From: Antedon mediterranea
Lineage: Eukaryota; Echinodermata; Crinoidea; Comatulida; Antedonidae
Assembly (NCBI RefSeq): GCF_964355755.1
Contig: NC_092672.1
Span: 8,556,001-8,620,000 of the forward strand
Reading direction: 5' to 3'
Length of the DNA: 64,000 nucleotides
Positions 52,801 to 61,800 of this stretch are shown here, in pieces (within the stretch, counting starts at the first letter, position 1; the number at the start of each line of letters is the position of its first letter). A model generated the notes under the pieces. The model saw only the letters and a list, made by a program, of their open reading frames with translations. It did not search any database and had not been told where the DNA came from. Position numbers and translations under genes: made by a program.

Positions 52801-55800
52801 ATTTTTATCTATGACTTTTATTACATTCTTTACAAAACAACCAAATATTATTTGAATATATTACTTAAAATTTACTTAAAAGGTAAACTTTTGTAGACTA
52901 TTAAAAGTAACAGACTCTGAATATGAGTTGTAATGTTACCTAAGAAAACATATCCGCTTCACTCAAGTTAGCGCCTTGGAAGAAGTGGGACTTCCAGGAA
53001 ATAAGAAATTTCTTTTTAAAGTTTACAATGAGTTCAAGATCGTGTTGTTTATTTTTATCCTATCTTTATTCATTAATATCATTACAGAGTTTATTTTTAG
53101 TAAATCTAAATAAGGTTTATTATTACTAGTTGTAGGATGTTTATGTTAAATATTTATGGTAGAAATAATTAATGTATAAACTTTTATTTGCCTTTTAAAA
53201 AATTGTACCCTTTTTTTTATTTCATATTATCATTTACAAATTATAAAATTGATTTATTATCATTTACATGTTATTGTTATGACAGTCATTCCATCTTTAA
53301 AACCTGAGGAAAAGATTAGTATTACTTTAGAGTTTCCTGTTTTCAGTTTGCCTTTTAAAAGTATAATAATAATTAAAATATAATTTAATAGTAAAATTTA
53401 GGCTGTAAAAAATTCTTCTAAATTTGTAATATATTATATTTGAACCAATTAAGTAACTCGCTCATTTTTTCATACATAACATCTAACAGCCAATTACAGG
53501 ATGGATAAACTATCATGCTTATCTAGTCTCATTTAAGGCTTAGGGAGTATTATGCAGTCGTGTTAGAACCCTTAGACCTTGGGATTGGAAGGCAAGCACT
53601 TTAACCACCAAGTTTGTTACAGCTCCATGCCTCTATTACATTAAATACCTTGAAAATATGAATTTTTCTAACTGATAAGTTTTAATTCTAAGGTTAAATT
53701 CTGTATTTAATTGAGTTGAAAAGATTCAACCTAGAAAACGTCAGCCAAACTGAGATACGGATCAAACGTATCTTTAGATTTCCTGTTTAGCGCACTAATG
53801 ACCCTAAATGACCCCTACACGTAACTATAAATTGTTTTTATTTTCACAGTTTTCAAATATTTTACATGTGTGTTTTATCTTTTATTAATGTTTCATTGAT
53901 AAATGAGTCATCTATTGAATGGTGAATATTAACTAAATTTTTAATATCGTATTTACATTGTTTGTTTATCCAAAATCAGGATCACTTTTTACTTTCATTT
54001 TAAAACTTTTTTGTGAACTCTTTTCCACAAGAAATGTCTTATGTTTTAATACATCTTTTTTATTTTTAATACCTACCAGGATAAATGTTTGCCTATTAAA
54101 GACAGATTTGTGATTTTATCTAGGGCATGAATTTTAAACTTAAGATATCTAAATCTAATCTAAAAAGATCACTAAGATAACAAGATCACTAAGATGCATA
54201 TCTAAGAAACTGTCTAAACGAAATTAGAAATGTCATACATTGAAAATAAAATATTATTTTAACCATATTTTATACAGTTAAATAAAAGTACTAACCTGTT
54301 TCATTTAGGTCCGACCAAACTTGGACTGAAGCATTCTCTTTGCTCTCTCGCTTCCATGGTGTGATCACTTCTTTGAGCTTAGAAAATCTAAGACAAAAAG
54401 AAATTATTTTCAAATTTCAAAATCACATTATATAATAAAATAACAGTTTTTCAGGAGAATGATTGGTTTATGAATTTATAGAATAGAAACACAACCGATT
54501 TAATTTAAGTTTTTCATCATCAAGAACAGAAATGTAATAGAATATAAAGATCATTACACCAACCCTCCTTTCTTCTTTCGTTCTTCACTGTCACTTCTTC
54601 TAGCCTTCTCACTGCCACTGCTCTTGGTGCTACTAGCTCTACTACTGGTTGCACTTGGTGGTGGGTCAGAGGGCATCAGATGCACCCCACTCCCATCAGA
54701 AGACTGCAGGACAGTCACAGCTGCAATTAGTTTCTCTTTATCATATCCTGACACTTTATCAATTGCACCTAAAAAGGAAAAAAAGTTTCCATTACAAAAA
54801 AATAGTGTGAACAAATCAATTTGCAAGGTCTGAGTTTCAGTGTTAATAATTTATTTATTTATTTTATTTATTTCATCAAAACCAACAGCAACGAAAGTTG
54901 CCACTTATGAAACAGAAAACAGATACAATAAATACTTTATATGAAGCAAACTTGAATAAATAAGTAAATAGTAAAAAAGTAGCCTATTGAGCACGATTAT
55001 TAAAAAAAATAATACAATGAGTCTTGAATGAAGAATAACTATTAAAAATTAAAAAAAAATATCAACATTAACATTAGACTCACTTAAAAAGTTATACAAG
55101 GAAGGCAAGCGTGTCTGAAACCCCTTTTCGAGACATTTACTCTATTAAACGGAACATAAAAAGTAGACTTGACTTTGTTTTACAAGAAGGAGCATGTAAA
55201 CTGAAAAGAGAGTAACAGTTGCAACTAAACAAACAATTGACATTCTTATAAAGAAACATTAAATCAGACACACTTCTTCTAAACTTCAAGACCATTATTA
55301 ACAACATCAAAACGTTTACAAAGAAAGAATTATGCTTAATAGATGAAGAACGCATGTTCACGGAGGCTACATAATGTCTAAGAGAAAAGAACAACTTTAG
55401 TTTGAGCATTGACAAAAACTGTATGGACTCATGTTCAGACAATGTAGGCAAGACATTGGCATTAAATAATAATAGTATCAATATTCTCAAATTTATTCTG
55501 TACATGCCACTTTTAGGGTATGACACAATAGCTGATAGGGATCTGTACCACTTTGATCTCACCCTACCTTACACCTGTATTCCCCCAATGGCCAATTTAC
55601 GTGTCCTATGATGCAGTGTTGATATGAACTTTTGTCACCTGGAGGGTTTTCTCATTAATTTTAAAGGGGTTAAAAAACTTTGTTAAATAATGCCTACACC
55701 CATGCCAAGTTTCACTTCACCCCTTCATGAGAAACAGAATGATAGTGGTTACATTTAGGTACACTTTTGTACCTGTAATATTCAGTAAACATGACATAAG

Positions 55801-58800
55801 AAATACCTTGAACTATGGTTGTTTATTTCAATTTCATTGAATTTCCTTTCTGTTATTTGGCACAATTGAACAACTATTAAAATTACTAAATAAAATCTGA
55901 TCAAACAATGGCTTCAATTTAATAATTTTTATGGTAATGATGCCTTCTGTAAATAACAAAGTTGCTTCAATTCTGTAATAGACAGACAGCTCAGAAAGTG
56001 TTTTCTTCCTTTTTGTTTTTTTATTCTAACAATCCACATGGGAGATTTCTTATAAAACTTGATACACATGTGAGTCGGTGACTGTCAAATTCTTTAGTCA
56101 TGTGCAAACACTTTGATACTCTGTTTACTCTGGATGGATGTTTTTCCATATTCTTATGTTGGTAATTTCCCTTCCGATTGATTCATTTAAATGTCCATAT
56201 GCATATTTCCACATGTTGTCCAACTATTTCCTATGGAATGTTACAGTATAAAATCTGCATTGTCTTGCAACAACTGATTCCATTTGTGATCAACAACCGG
56301 AAAATCCTCTAATCGCCATCAGAAACGGTTTACCCCAAACAGAAACTTGCCGGTGAACATTGTCTTTTGTGGTTTTGAAAGTAAATCAACAGGGAACTAA
56401 AACATCATTTTAAACTAAATTGTTTTTTAAATGTTGAATGTGAGTTATGGACAAACAAAAATAAGGAAAAAACAAGTAAATCGGTACCACTTGGCACATC
56501 TGTGACAAGTTTTGGTAGCAATTGGCAGAAGAACTAAATTTGAACTTTGGCATATGTTTAACACAGAACCTCTCAAAGACAGGCGTTAGTTTGACAGTTA
56601 TAATACACTGACACTTCAACCAAACTGATTAATGAAGACTGACCAGTTTATTATAACATGAATAAGAAAATACAAATACGTAAACCATGTAAAAAAAAAC
56701 CGTGCCATTTATCTGAGACAAATTTGAAAATAAATATATACGTTGTGTCTATATGTCCTTTTATTATATTTTTATGTAGAAAAAAATTTCAACATTTTAG
56801 AAATACAATTCAAAAGACAAGTCAATAAATATAATTTTAAGAAATTTTAGAAATAAATTGCAAAAAGTCATCCAGGAAGTACAGGGAACATGAATGAATG
56901 CGAGAAAGACGGCAAAAAGACTTGTCGAGACACAGGTGTTCCTCACAAAACGAAACACGTTCTACAACGCTTCCTTTGTGGCGTCAATGTTTCCAGTTGA
57001 AACTTGTCATTCTACTGCCGAACACCTTGCTAATTTGTTGCAAAGTTTTGGTGTTATTTGTGGAAGATTTTATGTAAACCAGATAATAAATTGAGACAAG
57101 GTTGTCAAAACGCTAATCTGGAAAGTGATCATACACACGATTATTCTAAGAGGTTCTCATTTTTAATAATGGATGATGGATCGCAGATCAATTAAGGTGT
57201 CATATTTCATACTAAATCTATTAAAATAATATGTAGGCGAGGAGTAGAATGATCGTGTCATAAACATGGGGTCAATTGTTTTACAAGTTAAAATTAAAGT
57301 CAAAAAGTAATCTTGTTGCTTTAAGTCAAGTGAAAACTGAAGATGTATTTTGGAAGCTTATCCTTTTTTTTTAAAGAATTTTTTATAAATTTCCAAATAT
57401 ATTTACTAATATTGTGTAAGATAATTTTGTTAATAAACTCTTTCTATGCTATTAAACTATTTTGACAAAAAAAGTGTGATGTGCCCAAATTTGGTAGTGA
57501 TGCCAAAATATGGTCGTGATGCCCAAATATGGTAGTGATATGTCCATATATAGGCACATCACATTTTGTTGTCACATAAAGTTTGATAGTGTAGACAGAG
57601 CTTAAGGTAAACTAAGATACTTTTTGCTAAGAAAGTTTGATAAATCTAACTTAGAATTTCTTCATTACCAAAACAACCCAAAACCATTGAGACATTTCTA
57701 TGCAAAACTCTGAAGATGAAGCAAACTTTACAATTGGCTATTGGTTTGCTTAAATAAAAAAAATGAATACCTAAGTGACCACAAAAGATAAAAATGTAAA
57801 AAATTAACTTACGAGATTGTAAAAACGCACAGTGAAGCATATTAATTTTCTCTGCTGTCCAGCCACAAACAGAGTCCTAATACTAAATAATTAGTATCTG
57901 TACTATTGCATACGTTTTACCAGTACATTACATTTAACCACAATTAGAAAGAATTACTTGGGCGGGGTGGCCTAAAGGGGCAAGGGATATCCAGCTGACA
58001 TAGATACTACAAAAATTAATTCTAAGCAGAGACACTATGCCAAAAGCTAACTGGACTGAAGGTCTTAAGACAAGTTTTATCAATACATTGTGTCAGAATA
58101 ATTAACAAAATTAGTTGGAGATGCTAAGAGGTAAAATAGTTTATTTTATCTGCTTCCCTTCTTAATTACTGCCCATCAACTCATTTGAAGAAATCATGAT
58201 TTATTGGTGAAGAAGTTCCGATGGCTGGATTCTTTTCTTCCTTAACATTTCTTCCTTAACACAACTCAGCAAAAATATTAACATAAATATTCAATTAAGA
58301 AATGAAACAAAGAATACCATTCAGTTAAAAACATATTACAATATCCTAATTTTTACTTCTTAAAAAATCTTTTTGCCATATATTTCTAAAATTTCTTAAA
58401 ATTACATTTATTGTCTTGCTCAAAATTCATTTTAAATTGTATTTCTAAGATTTCTAAAAAATTGAAGATGTTTTTTCTCGCTGAAAAAAGTGATCTTCTT
58501 GCATTGCATTGCTTCAAAATTAAAGATGTAAAAATTACAATTACAATATCATAATTTAATGTGTTCTTTTTATCATAATTTTCAACATCATTTTATTGTT
58601 TATTCTTTATAGTACAGGGACATTTTTGAAAAATGGCCATAATACTACAGCCTCATTTTCTATATTATTTATATTTTAAACTGTGCTATTTTTTCACCAA
58701 TTAAATAGGTAACTTATCACCACTGAATTGGTCCCTATATACACATGTTAATTAATATTGCCTAATTCACAAACACATTTCATGTTTTAACGTATAAATT

Positions 58801-61800
58801 AATCTTCATAACAATTATTAACATTAAAGTCTGTTAAACATCCTACCAAGAACATACTAAGTGAACTAGTTACAATGTTACATGCTAAAATATAATAGCA
58901 ATTAATTAAGTATTAATATTTCTTTCCTGTAAGTGGATATGACAAAAATGCAAGGGGTTAGTTCAGAGCCCCCTTTAATAATTGGTTCCAATTAAACTCC
59001 ATTATGATTAATTGAAATATAAATTAATTTTGACTGTTTATGACTTTAACAAATATGGTTTTGTGTTAACTATTCAGATATAAATATTTCTATGGTTTAC
59101 CAGAGGAATTAAATTAATTGGGAAAATGAAAAAATACATTCAAAACCCTCCGTTGGGAGACCCCTATTGAGGGGACATTCCTATCAAGGAGACACTTTCC
59201 CATGAAATGAACAACGGTCAATATAGTGTTTAATATTAAATATAGCCAACTCCTGTTCAGACACCCCTATATAGTAATTTTCCCATGAAACAATAAAACA
59301 ATAATAATTAATATATATACAATACAATATTGTGTTTAAATTGTATTGTATCTATGTTTCTAAGCTTAAGAAAACAAATTTCATTTATGTAATATTATGT
59401 GACAATAAATTGAATCTTGAATCTATACAATATGTTAACATTGCAGCCAAATCCTATTTAGGCCATCCCATCCTCCCCCATGGACACTTTGTTGGGTTAC
59501 TACTGTAATATCAGGACTAGTTTAAAGAAACAAAACATGGTTCAACAATTGTAAAGATAGTTCACTTAAAACAAGCTTTACTTCAGAAAAGAGAATATTT
59601 AACTCTTTTAATAATTATTTTTTTCCACAATTATCTGGAACGACACGATAACTCAATATTTGAATTTCCAACGAGACCAGACTAAAGAGAATTAAACATA
59701 AAGCTACTTTACTATTAACTTGACTTAACCTAGTTTCTAAAATAAGCACATCTTAAACGTACTGGTTTTACAGACACACAAGTATGTGGTTTTCTGTATT
59801 TTTCAGATACTAAACTGCCATGTAATCTAGAGACATTTAAAATATTTAAAAAATAACCATAAAGGAAACAGTTGAAATCGTTAACCAAAATAACTCATTT
59901 CATCATTTCTCTTAAAAAAAAAAAAATTAAACTGTGTATGCACCACACAGTGTATGTTAGTAAAAAGGTTCATCTGGATCACTGTTACTCCACAAAACAA
60001 ATTAAGAAGTCTTTTAGTTCACCCAAAAGACAAAATAAAAAATGATGACAAATCTGGTGTAATATACCAAGTAAATTGCAACAACTGCGAGAAAGCATAT
60101 ATAGGAGAAACAGCCAGAACCTTATCCACAAGGATAAAAGAACACAAAGCAGATGTCACTTCACATTGTACAGGGATCCTAACACGTTCAGCCAGAAATT
60201 CAGCTTCAGAAATTGTTCACAACTCAGCCATCACCGATTACATGACCACTCACACTCATTTACCAAATTGGAACGTAAAAATACTAGGCACAGAATCGTC
60301 ATGGAAAGACAGGAAAATAAAAGAATCAATAAATATAAGAAAACATGGTAACACTATGAACAGAGATGACGGCGGTTTGGAACTCCCAAAATTGTACAAC
60401 AACTTACTAAAGAGGAGGCCCCGACAATCCCATTTGGGAAAACCTGAACGATCTATAGATGGCACTATACCATATACGAGATCTAATGGTAACAAGTCCA
60501 AGTCACAGAGACTCACTCATGATTAAGCTGCGTCGTTGACCAGCAAAAGCTAGAGTAAAAAACGTAAGTTTACGAATTTTATTCGACTTTGGATCATCCA
60601 AAAGAAAATTTACTTAAAATACACAGTGTATGCATGGAAAGTGCACAAGTTAGAGCCAGTGGAGCAGTAGCCTTCAACAATGAAGTTTAATCCTAAAAGG
60701 AAGAAACTACTACTAAGAATAAAAGTTGTATCATAAAGAGTGAAAAAGAAAACAAAACAACCAATCAAAACTAGCAAATTCTGAGAACTAGGCAAATATT
60801 GACACTTTCTTTATATTTATCACAGAGTCATAAGAATAGGGGAAACCCCATGGCTGGTCAGCCTATGACACTAGACTAGAGGTCAGCATCTACTATATGA
60901 CATTACTGTAGGTATATAGTGAGGATGGAAGGTTACCAAATAGTTTCTGTTGAGCACATACAGACAATACTATACATATTAAAGTAAAAAAGTCCACTTT
61001 TGTTAAGTGTTCCCTAACTCTCTCCATGCTACACATGAGTGTAATGGGTCTTGAAGTTGAAAACACCATTCGTATACATTGTAATTTAGCAAACTTACAT
61101 CAAACTAAACACTTAGTACAATTTAACCAACCCTGTGTAGACCCCTACAATAAATATCAAAACTACCTATTAGCCCCAAATAAAAAATGACCATCAAATC
61201 TTGGCATGATCACAGCCAAATGACATTGAAGTGACAATTATCATAATAATATGCCAAATGAAATCACGAAAGACCTCCAACAGATATGATTTAAAAAAAC
61301 GGAATTTCTTACAAAATTCAAAAGTTGCCAGTTCATTGAATCCTGACATTGTCCGTACGGAACAGACTTCCTACCTATATGAAACACATCCGGAAAAACA
61401 TATGCTTATGTTGAGTATTTATCAAATTTAATTAACTTTTATTGGAATAAATGTTACTGACATTCAGTAAGTAATTAATGTTATTTTGCATCTAGGCGTG
61501 TTATGTTGCACAGGATACTATGACTTGCCCATCTTTGTTATGAACAGTTAATGATTTAATGTAGAAATAAATGACTTTGGCATCCAAGAATGTGTATTAA
61601 AAAAGAGATGGGCTGTTGGATTTGGCAGGTACAACATTTTAGCTTGGGCTCTTTCAGGCACACTGGGAATTTTTCCTGCCTTATTTAAAGTAATTTTTTT
61701 GTAATTTGTCAACTTTTTAACAAACAGGTGTCAGTTTTATCTCTTTATGTATTCAATTGAAATGAACAAATTCATGTCAGTATTATAGTATTAGTACACA

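Larger units (their letters stand above)
42687..54295 (-). other. 11.6-kb intron of the RA-PDZ gene
   Basis: The largest intron seen. It holds the 81-bp minisatellite, the possible 2.2-kb TTAA-type transposon, LINE tails (47690-48055), SINE copies 2 and 3 and a V-SINE-like copy. I found no nested gene. Confidence 0.75.

Noticed and set aside
55137-55562. 141-residue minus-strand frame as a host gene
   Set aside because: Its motifs (FRRSVSDLMFLYK, SLFSLHAPS) and the A-rich tail downstream mark it as the end of a LINE ORF2.
57960-58010. GC-rich stretch as the exon resolving the phase gap before 57876
   Set aside because: None of its acceptors gives phase 1 entry and phase 0 exit without a stop.
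59954-60526. 190-residue frame as a nuclear GIY-YIG repair nuclease
   Set aside because: The CxxC-containing GIY-YIG, the 12-bp flanking duplication and the start lying in that duplication point to a Penelope-like fragment.
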